Below, piece after piece: positions 6,920 to 15,210 of a stretch of DNA of 64,000 nucleotides. How positions within the stretch are numbered: position 1 is the stretch's first letter; the number at the start of each line of letters is the position of its first letter. Below the pieces are notes generated by a model. It saw nothing but the letters and a program-made list of their open reading frames with translations, searched no databases and was not told the DNA's origin. This DNA is from Hyphomicrobiales bacterium (GTDB lineage: Bacteria > Pseudomonadota > Alphaproteobacteria > Rhodospirillales > JACKKN01): contig JACKKN010000002.1 of assembly GCA_024236415.1 (NCBI GenBank), positions 372,001 to 436,000 of the forward strand. Direction: 5' to 3'. Position numbers and translations under genes: made by a program.

Positions 6920-8020
6920 CTACTCCTTCACCACCCCGCGCCGGATCTGGTCGAGTTCGATGCTCTCGAACAGGGCCTTGAAGTTGCCCTCGCCGAAGCC
7001 CTCGTTGTCGCGGCGCTCGATGATCTCGAAGAAGATCGGGCCGATGACGTTCTCGGTGAAGATCTGCAGCAGCAGGCCGCCGCCCTCGGTGGGGGCGCCG
7101 TCGACCAGGATCGAGAGCTCCTTCAAGGGGTCCAGGTCCAGGCCGTGGCCGGGCAGGCGGGTGTCCATGAGCTCGTAGTAGGTCTCGGGGATGTCCAGGA
7201 AGCGCACGCCGCGGGCCGAAATGGCGCGGATGGACTCGACGATGTTCCCGGTCGCCAGCGCCACGTGCTGCACCCCCTCGCCGCGGTACTGGTCCAGGTA
7301 CTCCTGGATCTGGCCGGGCTGCTTGGCGTCGGCCTCCTCGTTGATGGGGATTCGGATGCGGCCGCAGGGGCTGGTCATGGCCTGCGAGCGCAGGCCGGTC
7401 ACCTTGCCCTCGATGTCGAAGTAGCGGATCTCGCGGAAATTGAACAGGCGCTCGTAGAACCCGGCCCACTGGGCCATGTGGCCGTGCTCGACGTTGTGGG
7501 TCAGGTGGTCGATGTACAGCAGGCCGGCGCCGGCGGGGCGCTCCTCGGCTTCCTCAACGGGCACGAAGTCCACGTCGTAGATGGACTGCTCGCCGTAGCG
7601 GTCGACCAGGTAAAGCAAACTGCCGCCGATGCCCTTGATGGCGGGGATGTTCAGCTCCATGGGCCCGGCCTGGCCGGCCACCCCCTCGGCGCCCTTCTCG
7701 ACGCAGCGGCGGTAGGTGGCGGCGGCGTCCTTGACCCGGATGGCGAAGGCGTTGATGCAGGGGCCGTGGGCGGCGGTGAAATGCTCGGCGAAGCTGTCGG
7801 GCTCGGCGTTGAGGATGAAGTTCACGTCGCCCTGGCGGTAGAGCGTCACGTTCTTGGAGCGGTGGCGCGCCACGGCGGCGAAGCCCATGTCGGCGAACAG
7901 GGCCGCCAGCTTGTCGGGCTCGTGGGTGGCGTATTCGATGAACTCGAAGCCGTCGGTGCCCTCGGGGTTGTCCCAGAGGTCCTGGTGGCCGGTGTCGGCG
8001 TGGCCGTGGACGAAACCCAT
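6920..8020 (-). CDS. hpd: 4-hydroxyphenylpyruvate dioxygenase
   Basis: This 366-residue enzyme converts 4-hydroxyphenylpyruvate to homogentisate with O2, using non-haem Fe(II), in tyrosine catabolism. The two-domain vicinal-oxygen-chelate layout is clear. The iron ligands are His172 (IDHLTHNV), His252 (GVQHVALAT) and Glu332 (GPIFFEIIER). The C-terminal helix region RRDNEGFGEGNFKALFESIELDQ is typical and gates the active site. The ATG at 8020 is chosen for the GAAGGAGATCACC ribosome binding site just before it. It is diverged from an Lrp/AsnC regulator, which probably controls it. No homogentisate dioxygenase is in the window. Confidence 0.95.
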   Translation of the reverse strand: MGFVHGHADTGHQDLWDNPEGTDGFEFIEYATHEPDKLAALFADMGFAAVARHRSKNVTLYRQGDVNFILNAEPDSFAEHFTAAHGPCINAFAIRVKDAAATYRRCVEKGAEGVAGQAGPMELNIPAIKGIGGSLLYLVDRYGEQSIYDVDFVPVEEAEERPAGAGLLYIDHLTHNVEHGHMAQWAGFYERLFNFREIRYFDIEGKVTGLRSQAMTSPCGRIRIPINEEADAKQPGQIQEYLDQYRGEGVQHVALATGNIVESIRAISARGVRFLDIPETYYELMDTRLPGHGLDLDPLKELSILVDGAPTEGGGLLLQIFTENVIGPIFFEIIERRDNEGFGEGNFKALFESIELDQIRRGVVKE

Positions 8021-8112
8021 GGTGATCTCCTTCACAGCGCCGGCGCACGATCTGTGCGTCCCTGGCGGATGAAATGGCGGAACGTCTCTAATGATAGGCG
8101 TTCGCAGGCAAA

Positions 8113-8712
8113 ATGTTGTTGCATTCTGGGGCGCAAACGGAGGTATTCTTTCATGGATTTCGCGCGTTTTGGCCGATAGGCGCACAGATCTTGCAGAAAC
8201 GCCCCCTGGACCCCACGGATGTCCGGATCCTCGCCGCCCTGCAGGCGCACGGGCGCATGTCGTCCATCGAGCTGGGCGAGGCCGTGCACCTGTCCGCCTC
8301 GCAATGCCACCGTCGCATGAAGCGGCTGGAGGAGGACGGGGTCATCGCCGCCTACACCGCGGTGCTGGACCCCGAGGCCGTGGGCCTGGGCCTGCTGGCC
8401 TTCATCGCCGTCACCCTGGCGCGCCACGGCGGCGAGCCGGCGCGCCGGTTCGAGGACGCGGTGCGGCGCCTGCCCGAGGTGCTGGAATGCCACTCCATCA
8501 GCGGCGAGGCGGACTACCTGCTGCGCGTGGTGGCGCCGGACCTGAAGGCGTTCTCGGACTTCATGATGAACGACCTGGTGGCCATCCCGGGGGTGGCCTC
8601 GGTGCGCTCCAACATCGCCCTGCAGCCGGTCAAGCGCGGCGGCGCCCTGCCGCTGGCGCACCTGGCCGGGGGGGCCGCGCGCACTGCCCCGGCGAAGCGG
8701 GGGCCGCGGTGA
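8113..8712 (+). CDS. Lrp/AsnC family transcriptional regulator
   Basis: An N-terminal helix-turn-helix (LDPTDVRILAALQAHGRMSSIELGEAVHLSASQCHRRMKRLEEDGVI) is followed by the effector-binding RAM/AsnC domain (residues about 85-165, with CHSISGEADYLLRVVAPD). Proteins of this family are octameric amino-acid-sensing regulators. It is divergent from hpd with a 92-bp gap, so control of tyrosine/phenylalanine catabolism is the natural inference. The start is uncertain: ATG 8113 gives 199 residues with an unusual 30-residue extension, whereas TTG 8191 begins right before the conserved LDPTD and gives a standard-length protein. Neither has a strong ribosome binding site. The GTGA of the next gene overlaps its stop. 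Confidence 0.85.
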   Translation: MLLHSGAQTEVFFHGFRAFWPIGAQILQKRPLDPTDVRILAALQAHGRMSSIELGEAVHLSASQCHRRMKRLEEDGVIAAYTAVLDPEAVGLGLLAFIAVTLARHGGEPARRFEDAVRRLPEVLECHSISGEADYLLRVVAPDLKAFSDFMMNDLVAIPGVASVRSNIALQPVKRGGALPLAHLAGGAARTAPAKRGPR

Positions 8713-9821
8713 CGGCGCGCTGGCGCGCCCCCGGCGGCACCGAGGCCCTGGGCCGCCGGGTGCGGGCGGCGGCGCGCTGGCGCCTGTGGCTGGGGCTGGT
8801 GGCGGCGGCGGCGGTGCTGGGCGGCGCCTACTCGACCCTCACCAACCTGGTGGCCGACCACCCGCTGCTGCCCTGGTACGTGATCGAGGGCCTGGCCTAC
8901 GGCGCCCTGATCGGCGGCGTCTGGGGCTTCTACCACCTGTTCCTGGAGCAGGGCGCCCTGCTGGCCGGCATGCGGCGCCTGTCCTTCGCCGCCAACGTGG
9001 CGGTCAGCGCCATGGCCTCGACGGCGGTGGTGGTCCTGACCTACCTGGCGGCGCGGGTGCTGATGACCCCCGTGGCCCGCGACCTGTTCGGCATGGACGG
9101 CTCGGGCCACCCCCTGTTCAGCGAGGCCACCCTGCAGGACATGGTGTTCGCCCTGCTGGCCATGCTGTTCCTGGAAGCGGTGCTGCGGGTGCGGCGCATC
9201 ATCGGCGCCCGGGTGCTGGCCAACTTCGTGCGCGGGCGCTACCACCGGCCCCTGCGCGAGGAGCGGGTGTTCCTGTTCATCGACCTGACCGGCTCCACCC
9301 GCCTGGCCCGCGAGCTGGGCGACGAGCGGGCCCAGGAGATGGTGACCCGCTTCTTCTTCGACGTCGACCAGGTGACGACGGCCTTCGGCGCCGAGACCCA
9401 CCGCTACATCGGCGACGAGGTGGTGGTGACCTGGCCGCTGGACGCCGGCCGCCGCGATGGCGCCTGCCTGGCCTGCCTGGCCGCCGTGCGCGCCCGCCTG
9501 GCGGCCCGGGCGGCGGACTACGAACGGCGCTACGGCGCCGCGCCGCGCTTCCGCGCCGCCCTGCACGGCGGCCCGGTGGTGGCCGCCGAATGCGGCGATT
9601 CCAAGCACGAGATCGTCTATTTCGGCGACACCATCAACACCGCCGCCCGCATCGCCGCCCAGTGCAAGGCCCTGGACCGGTCCTGGCTGGTGTCGCGCTC
9701 GCTGCTGGACGGCATGGCGCTGCCGCCGGGCCTGGGCGCCGAGACCGCGGCCCGGGTGACCCTGACCGGCCACGCCCACGAAACCGAGCTGGTGGCCATC
9801 GCCGAGGTCACGGACGATTGA
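8709..9821 (+). CDS. Membrane class III adenylate/guanylate cyclase
   Basis: The 370-residue protein has four predicted membrane helices (about 26-46, 58-80, 93-117, 145-165), then a cytoplasmic class III cyclase domain. Both metal-binding aspartates are present: Asp192 in FLFIDLTGST and Asp236 in HRYIGDEVVVTW. The FGDTINTAARI motif supplies the Asn/Arg that stabilise the transition state. It should therefore be catalytically competent, producing cAMP or possibly cGMP; specificity is not clear from the motifs. The GTG start overlaps the regulator stop (GTGA), implying translational coupling with the Lrp-type gene. That physical link between an amino-acid regulator and a cyclase is unusual. 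Confidence 0.85.
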   Translation: MTARWRAPGGTEALGRRVRAAARWRLWLGLVAAAAVLGGAYSTLTNLVADHPLLPWYVIEGLAYGALIGGVWGFYHLFLEQGALLAGMRRLSFAANVAVSAMASTAVVVLTYLAARVLMTPVARDLFGMDGSGHPLFSEATLQDMVFALLAMLFLEAVLRVRRIIGARVLANFVRGRYHRPLREERVFLFIDLTGSTRLARELGDERAQEMVTRFFFDVDQVTTAFGAETHRYIGDEVVVTWPLDAGRRDGACLACLAAVRARLAARAADYERRYGAAPRFRAALHGGPVVAAECGDSKHEIVYFGDTINTAARIAAQCKALDRSWLVSRSLLDGMALPPGLGAETAARVTLTGHAHETELVAIAEVTDD

Positions 9822-9853
9822 TTCCGCCGGCCGCCTCCCCTAAGTAGGGGGCC

Positions 9854-10279
9854 ATGGAACATCACGCCCCCCATCCGCCCCACCACCCGCCGCCCGAGCA
9901 CGCGCCCGAACCCATGGGCGCGCCCCTGGCCTGGCTGACGGTGCTGGTGCGCGGTTTCCGCCGCCGCTGTCCCCACTGCGGCCGCGGCCACATCTTCGCC
10001 AGCTACCTGAAGCTGCGCGACTGTTCCGACTGCGGCGTCGGCTATGCCCACATCAACGCCGACGACGCCCCGCCCTACTTCACCATCGTCATCGTCGGCC
10101 ACGTGATCGTGCCGTTCCTGCTGTTGATGGAGCGCTACGCCCCCATCCCCATGTGGTGGACCATCGCGCTGTGGTGCGCGGTGACCATCGCCCTGATCGC
10201 CTTCCTGCTGCCGCGGGTCAAGGGCGCCGTGGTCGGGGTGATGTGGAACCTGGGCCTGAAGGGCGACGAGTACCAGTAG
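9854..10279 (+). CDS. DUF983 family membrane protein
   Basis: A 141-residue protein with a His/Pro-rich N-terminus (MEHHAPHPPHHPPPEHAPEP), then a zinc-ribbon-like CPHCGRGHIF with a second pair CSDCG, then two membrane helices (about 75-93 and 100-119). This is the DUF983 architecture. DUF983 members are often found near cytochrome c oxidase genes in alphaproteobacteria, but none is visible here. The His-rich tail could bind metal, which is inference. It lies 32 bases after the cyclase and may be co-transcribed with it. Confidence 0.8.
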   Translation: MEHHAPHPPHHPPPEHAPEPMGAPLAWLTVLVRGFRRRCPHCGRGHIFASYLKLRDCSDCGVGYAHINADDAPPYFTIVIVGHVIVPFLLLMERYAPIPMWWTIALWCAVTIALIAFLLPRVKGAVVGVMWNLGLKGDEYQ

Positions 10280-10293
10280 CCCGCGCGGCCCGG

Positions 10294-10533
10294 TCAGCCG
10301 CCCTTGATGGGCGGCAGCACGGTCACCTTCTCGCCGCCGGCCAGCACGTGGCCGGCCCGCTCGCCCTCGGCCACGGCCGCGTCGTCCACCAGCACCGCGT
10401 AGCCGCCCTCGTCGGGCAGGGCCAGGCGCGCCAGAAGCTGCGCCAGGGTGGTGCCGTCGGGCAGGTCCAGGGCGCCGTCGGGGCCCAGGGGCAATGCCGC
10501 GTCCACGGACACCAGGCGCACCGTCACCTTCAC
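10294..10533 (-). CDS. MoaD/ThiS-like ubiquitin-fold sulfur carrier
   Basis: A 79-residue beta-grasp protein ending in VTVLPPIKGG. The terminal Gly-Gly is the thiocarboxylation site that lets MoaD-type proteins donate sulfur to molybdopterin. It lies directly downstream of the aldehyde:ferredoxin-oxidoreductase-type gene with a 13-base gap. Pairing of MoaD-like proteins with tungsten/molybdenum AOR enzymes is a recurrent arrangement, so a role in making the AOR cofactor is likely. The ATG precedes a normal beta-strand start (MKVTVRLV). Confidence 0.8.
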   Translation of the reverse strand: MKVTVRLVSVDAALPLGPDGALDLPDGTTLAQLLARLALPDEGGYAVLVDDAAVAEGERAGHVLAGGEKVTVLPPIKGG

Positions 10534-10546
10534 CGGGTCGGCGCCC

Positions 10547-12376
10547 CTAGCCGAGGCCCAGGCGGGTCAGGGTCTGCCCCCGCGGCACGCCGTTCTCGTC
10601 CCAGCCGCGCAGCGCGTAGTACTCGGGCAGCATGACGTCGAGCCGGTTGACCCAGCCCTTGCCGGCGCCGGTCTTGGCGGCGTCCTTGAGGAGCCGCGCC
10701 GGCAGGGTGTCGTCGGCGGCGGTCAGGCCGGCGGCCAGGTTGAACAGGCGCTCGACGTTCCAGATGCGCTCGCCGATCTCCATCATGCGCGCCTCGTCCC
10801 AGGCGCCGCCCACGGCGCCGGCCACCTGGGCGGCGTAGTCGCCCAGGGACAGGGCGTTGCCGGCGAAGGCGCACATGCCGGTGGAATCCACGGCGGCGGC
10901 CCGGTGCTGGGTTTCCATCACCACCTGGGCGCGGCCGTCGGTGCCCACCTTGGCGAAGTCGGCGGCATAGGGGCTGGCGCGCATGTGGCAGGCGCCGCGG
11001 TTGCTGGTGGCGTAGGCCAGGCCCATGCCCTGCATGGCGCGCGGGTCATAGCCGGGGAACTCCTGCCCCTTGACCCCCATGAAGAACTCGGGGTGGCCGT
11101 ACTTGTCGCACAGGCGCTTGGCGCCCAGGCCCAGGTCGGCGCCGAAGCCCTCGCCGCTGGCCGCCCACTCGGCGCCGCGCACCAGGGCCTCGGCCGAGCC
11201 GAAGCTGAAGTCGACGCCGTGGGTGTGCTCGGTGGTGATGACCCCGGTCTCGAACAGCTCCATGGCCGCGGCGACGGTGCCGCCCAGCGAGATCGGGTCC
11301 ATGGAATGCTCGTTGCACACGAAGTTGGCGAAGGTGGCGGCCTCCAGGTCGTCGACCCCGCACATGGGGCCGAAGGCGAAGCCGCTCTCGTACTCCAGCC
11401 CGCCGCCGGCGGCCAGGTAGCGGTCCTTGCCCTGGACCGAGAAGTGGCTGGGGTCGATGCGCGACACCCGGCCGCAGCCGATGGTGCAGCCGAAGCAGGC
11501 CTTGTTGGTGATCAGGTTGGCGCGGTGGTCGCTGGCGCGCACCTCGGTCATCTTGGCGGCGTTGATGTGGGACGTGTTCTCGAACTGCACGTCGCGGCAG
11601 TTGCGCGTCGGCAGGCTGCCGAACTCGTTGGTCACGTCCATCATGGGCATGGTGCCGCCCTTGGCCAGGCGCGCCCGCGCCGGGTGCGGCTGCAGCTTGC
11701 CCTTGGCCGCGGCGACGGCTGCGGCGAAGGCCGCCGGGTCGGCCGGGACGACGCCGCGGGTGCCGCGCACGGCCACGGCCTTCAGGTTCTTGGACCCCAT
11801 CACCGCGCCCACACCCGAGCGCCCGGCGGCGCGGTCGCGGTCGTTGACCACGCAGGCGTAGCGCACGCCGATCTCGCCGGCGCGGCCGATCGAGGCGATG
11901 CGGATCTGCGGGTCCTGGTGGCGGGCGCGGATCCAGGCCTCGGTGTCCCACACCGACTTGCCCCACAGGTCGGCGGCGGCGTCCAGCAGCTCGGCCCGGT
12001 CATCCTCCAGGTACAGGTACACCGGCGTCTCGGCCCGGCCCTCGAAGATGATCATGTCCCAGCCGGCGAACTTCAGCTCGGCGCCGAAATAGCCGCCCGA
12101 GTTGGAAGCGGCGATGGCGTCGGTCAGGGCGCCCTTGGTGACCACCGACCAGCGCCCGCCGGTGGGCGCCGGGGTCCCGGTCAGGGGCCCGGTGGCGAAG
12201 ATCAGCTTGTTGGCCGGCGACAGGGGATCGGCGGCGGCGTCCATCTCGGCCTGCAGGTAGCGCGAGGCCAGCCCCCGCTGCCCCAGGTACTGCTGCGCCC
12301 AGTCCATGTTCAGGGGCTCGCCGGTGCAGGTGCCCCGGGTCAGGTCGACCCGCAGGATCCGTCCTTGCCATGCCAT
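10547..12376 (-). CDS. Aldehyde:ferredoxin oxidoreductase family protein
   Basis: A 609-residue member of the AOR family, enzymes with a tungsten or molybdenum bis-pterin site and a [4Fe-4S] cluster that oxidise aldehydes or reduce carboxylates. The N-terminus (GRILRVDLTRGT) and GYFGAELKFAGWD are typical pterin-binding segments, and SKNLKAVAVRG follows. The cluster cysteines appear as CFGCTIGC (Cys294, Cys297, Cys301) with Cys502 in STGMCAFAG, the spacing of the archaeal enzymes. The ATG at 12376 is chosen because family similarity starts at MAWQGRI; it is preceded by a weak GGAG-like site. It forms a two-gene unit with the MoaD-like gene. The substrate is not evident. Confidence 0.9.
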   Translation of the reverse strand: MAWQGRILRVDLTRGTCTGEPLNMDWAQQYLGQRGLASRYLQAEMDAAADPLSPANKLIFATGPLTGTPAPTGGRWSVVTKGALTDAIAASNSGGYFGAELKFAGWDMIIFEGRAETPVYLYLEDDRAELLDAAADLWGKSVWDTEAWIRARHQDPQIRIASIGRAGEIGVRYACVVNDRDRAAGRSGVGAVMGSKNLKAVAVRGTRGVVPADPAAFAAAVAAAKGKLQPHPARARLAKGGTMPMMDVTNEFGSLPTRNCRDVQFENTSHINAAKMTEVRASDHRANLITNKACFGCTIGCGRVSRIDPSHFSVQGKDRYLAAGGGLEYESGFAFGPMCGVDDLEAATFANFVCNEHSMDPISLGGTVAAAMELFETGVITTEHTHGVDFSFGSAEALVRGAEWAASGEGFGADLGLGAKRLCDKYGHPEFFMGVKGQEFPGYDPRAMQGMGLAYATSNRGACHMRASPYAADFAKVGTDGRAQVVMETQHRAAAVDSTGMCAFAGNALSLGDYAAQVAGAVGGAWDEARMMEIGERIWNVERLFNLAAGLTAADDTLPARLLKDAAKTGAGKGWVNRLDVMLPEYYALRGWDENGVPRGQTLTRLGLG

Positions 12377-12791
12377 TCGAATTCTCCGTTGCTGCCGCCT
12401 GTGCCGCCGCGCCGCCCCCGCACGCGTTCGCACGCATTCGCCCCTATGTCGGCCCTGGCCCGACGCGAGTCAAGCGCCATCCCCCCGCACGGGAAAGGTC
12501 CGGATCGGCCGCAATGGGCGAGATGGATATAAATGGGTGATGGACGATCAATTTTGATCTATTATTAAGTGTGGGAAAAACAGAGTGCCCATCCAGGGCC
12601 CGGACCGAACAACTGCTGAAAATGTCGCCGCAAAAGCAATTGATGCATAGTCGATGCAAAACACGGAGATGATGAATACAATCTAAATACTAATCAGCTT
12701 TTCCGAAACATAAAATCCTAATTCTTTTTAACAATACGAGCGTTCGGAAATCTGTATTTCGTTTGTGTTCTGAGTTTCAAATGCGGACGGC
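12377..12791. other. Divergent intergenic region, 415 bp, AT-rich half
   Basis: It separates the AOR gene (minus) from the GGDEF-EAL gene (plus). From 12530 to 12780 it is clearly AT-rich and should hold the promoters of both. A dyad GATCAA-TT-TTGATC lies at 12546-12559, and GATGCATAGTCGATGCA at about 12640-12657 is a near-repeat. No coding frame is convincing. Confidence 0.5.
12546..12559. promoter_or_regulatory. Inverted repeat GATCAA-TT-TTGATC
   Basis: Perfect 6-bp arms around a TT centre in the AT-rich divergent region between the AOR and GGDEF-EAL genes. The size and symmetry suit a dimeric regulator. Which gene it serves is unknown. Confidence 0.35.
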
Positions 12792-15200
12792 ATGAGCAAC
12801 TATCTTACAACATTGCTTGAAGGATTCGCGAGCCTGGTCACCCTGATGGGGCTGACCCTGGTCCTGGTGCTGGTCCTGCGCCACCTGCGCGCCCTGTCGG
12901 TGCTGCGCCAGCGGGTCGCCTTCGGCTGTGCCTTCGGCACCATCGCCATCGGCGCCATGCTGGTCCCGTTCGAAATCTCGCCCGGCGTGTACGGCGACAT
13001 GCGCAACGTCGCCGTGGCCACGGCGGTGTTCACCGGCGGACCCTGGGCCAGCTTCATCGCCGCCGCCATGGCGGCCACGTTCCGGCTGACCGAGGGCGGC
13101 GAGGCCCTGGGCGGGGTGATCGGCATCTTCGGCTCGGCCGCCGCCGCCTCGGTGCTGTACCAGACCTGGTTCGCCCGCCACCGCCGGCCGGGCGTGCTGC
13201 ACTTCGCCCTGCTGGGCGCGGCGCTGGCCCTGGTCAACGCCCTGGCGCCGCTGGCGGTCTCGCTGCCGGCCGGCATGCCCCTGGAAAAGAACCTGTTCAT
13301 CACCCTCTTCATCGCCGGCGCCGGCCTGCTGGTCTATCCGCCGACGGTCCTGATGGTGGGCAAGTTCATCGACCTGGAGGCCCGGCGCATCGACGACGAG
13401 AACGACCTAAAGCACCTGAACGCGCGCCTGGCCAGCCGGTCCGAGGAGCTGAAGAAGCTGAACGAATCCCTCAACCACGAGATCGCCGAGCGGCGCCAGG
13501 CCGAGGCCCGGCTGCACCGCCTGTCCCAGGCCATCGAGCAGAGCCCGTCCTCGGTGCTGATCACCAACGCCGAAGGCACCATCGAATACGTCAACGCCGC
13601 CTTCCAGCGGCAGACCGGCTATACGGCCGACGAGGTCATCGGCGGCGACCCCCGGGCGCTGGGCCTGATGGACACGTCGCAGTCCCGCTTCTCGCCCCTG
13701 TGGCAGACCGTCCGCAGCGGCCGGGTCTGGCGCGGCGAGATGTTCAACCGCAAGAAGAACGGCGACCCCCTGTGGGAGTACACGACCATCGCCCCGGTCA
13801 AGTCCCAGTCCGGCACGATCACCCACTTCGTGGCCATGAAAGAGGACATCACCCTGCGCAAGCAGTACGAGGACCAGCTGCGCCGGCAGCTCAACTTCGA
13901 CACGGTCACCGGCCTGCCCAACCGGGTGCTGGCCATGGACCGCCTGAACCAGGCCCTGCTGCGCGCCAACCGCCAGCACCGCTGCGTGCTGCTGCTGTCC
14001 ATCGACCTGGACCAGTTCAAGAAGATCAACGACGTCCTGGGCCACGAGCAGGGCGACCAGTTCCTGAAGGAGGCCGGACAGCGCCTGGCCACCTGCTTTC
14101 GCGAGGGCGACACGGTGGCGCGCCTGGACGGCAACAAGTACGCGGTCATCATCCCCGACCTGGCCGACACCCTGGAGGCCGGCAAGTTCGCCAACAAGGC
14201 CTTCGCCGCCTTCGACCAGCCGTTCACCTACGACAACCACGAATTCTTCATCACCGCCAGCATCGGCATCTCCATGTCGCCCGACGACGGCGAGACCTCC
14301 GACACCCTGCTGCGCAACGCCGACGCCGCCATGTACGACGCCAAGCGCCAGGGCCAGAACAGCGTCCGCTTCTTCAAGCCCGAGATGAACGAGCGCGCCG
14401 TGACCCGGGTGCGCATCGAGGCCGCCCTGCGCCGCGCCCTGGCCAACGGCGAGCTGTACCTGCGCTATCAGCCGCTGGTCTGCCTGCGCGACGAGAAGGT
14501 GATCGGGGTCGAGGCCCTGGTGCGCTGGCACTCGGCGGAGCTGGGCGAGGTGCCGCCGGACGATTTCATCCGGGTCGCCGAGGAGATCGGCGAGATCGTG
14601 CGCATCGGCGACTGGGTCCTGGAGACGGCGGTCAGGCAGTTCGTGCAATGGCGCCACCGCGGCCTGGACCTGGCCAAGATCTGCGTCAACACGTCGTCGC
14701 GCCAGTTCCGCGACCCCACCCTGCTGGCCACCCTGCGCCGCCTGATCGACCACCACGACCTGTCGCCGGGCAGCATCGAGCTGGAGATCACCGAAAGCCT
14801 GCTGATGCAGGACAACCCCGAGGCCAAGCACGCCATGGACGCCATCGGCGAGATGGGGGTCGACCTGGCGGTGGACGACTTCGGCACCGGGTTCTCGTCC
14901 CTGGCCTACCTGCGCCGCTTCCCGGTCGACACGCTGAAGATCGACCGCTCCTTCGTCGGCGACCTGGTCACCAACCAGGGCGACGCCGAGCTGGTCACCA
15001 CCATCATCCGCCTGGGCCAGACCCTGGGCATGCAGGTCATCGCCGAGGGGGTCGAGACCCGCGAGCAGATGGAGTTCCTGAAGCGCCTGGATTGCGACAT
15101 CGGCCAGGGGTACTACCTGTCCAAGCCGCTGATGGCCGACGAGATCGAGGACTTCGTCCACCGCTGGAACGGCCGGCGGCGCCTGGTGGCCGACGGCTGA
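12792..15200 (+). CDS. Membrane PAS-GGDEF-EAL c-di-GMP protein with degenerate GGDEF
   Basis: The 802-residue protein starts with five to six membrane helices of the LytS-type 5TM receptor kind (about 10-190, with EISPGVYGDMRNVAV). A coiled coil (205-240), a PAS domain (about 243-358), a GGDEF domain (about 365-530) and an EAL domain (about 538-795) follow. The GGDEF signature is replaced by DGNKY (446-450), so cyclase activity is unlikely. The EAL domain keeps EAL (574-576), ELEITES, DDFGTGFSSL and KIDRSFV, so it should hydrolyse c-di-GMP to pGpG. The broken GGDEF may act as a GTP sensor. The ribosome binding site is weak. The gene stands alone after an AT-rich promoter region. Confidence 0.9.
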   Translation: MSNYLTTLLEGFASLVTLMGLTLVLVLVLRHLRALSVLRQRVAFGCAFGTIAIGAMLVPFEISPGVYGDMRNVAVATAVFTGGPWASFIAAAMAATFRLTEGGEALGGVIGIFGSAAAASVLYQTWFARHRRPGVLHFALLGAALALVNALAPLAVSLPAGMPLEKNLFITLFIAGAGLLVYPPTVLMVGKFIDLEARRIDDENDLKHLNARLASRSEELKKLNESLNHEIAERRQAEARLHRLSQAIEQSPSSVLITNAEGTIEYVNAAFQRQTGYTADEVIGGDPRALGLMDTSQSRFSPLWQTVRSGRVWRGEMFNRKKNGDPLWEYTTIAPVKSQSGTITHFVAMKEDITLRKQYEDQLRRQLNFDTVTGLPNRVLAMDRLNQALLRANRQHRCVLLLSIDLDQFKKINDVLGHEQGDQFLKEAGQRLATCFREGDTVARLDGNKYAVIIPDLADTLEAGKFANKAFAAFDQPFTYDNHEFFITASIGISMSPDDGETSDTLLRNADAAMYDAKRQGQNSVRFFKPEMNERAVTRVRIEAALRRALANGELYLRYQPLVCLRDEKVIGVEALVRWHSAELGEVPPDDFIRVAEEIGEIVRIGDWVLETAVRQFVQWRHRGLDLAKICVNTSSRQFRDPTLLATLRRLIDHHDLSPGSIELEITESLLMQDNPEAKHAMDAIGEMGVDLAVDDFGTGFSSLAYLRRFPVDTLKIDRSFVGDLVTNQGDAELVTTIIRLGQTLGMQVIAEGVETREQMEFLKRLDCDIGQGYYLSKPLMADEIEDFVHRWNGRRRLVADG

Positions 15201-15210
15201 GCGGCCGCCC

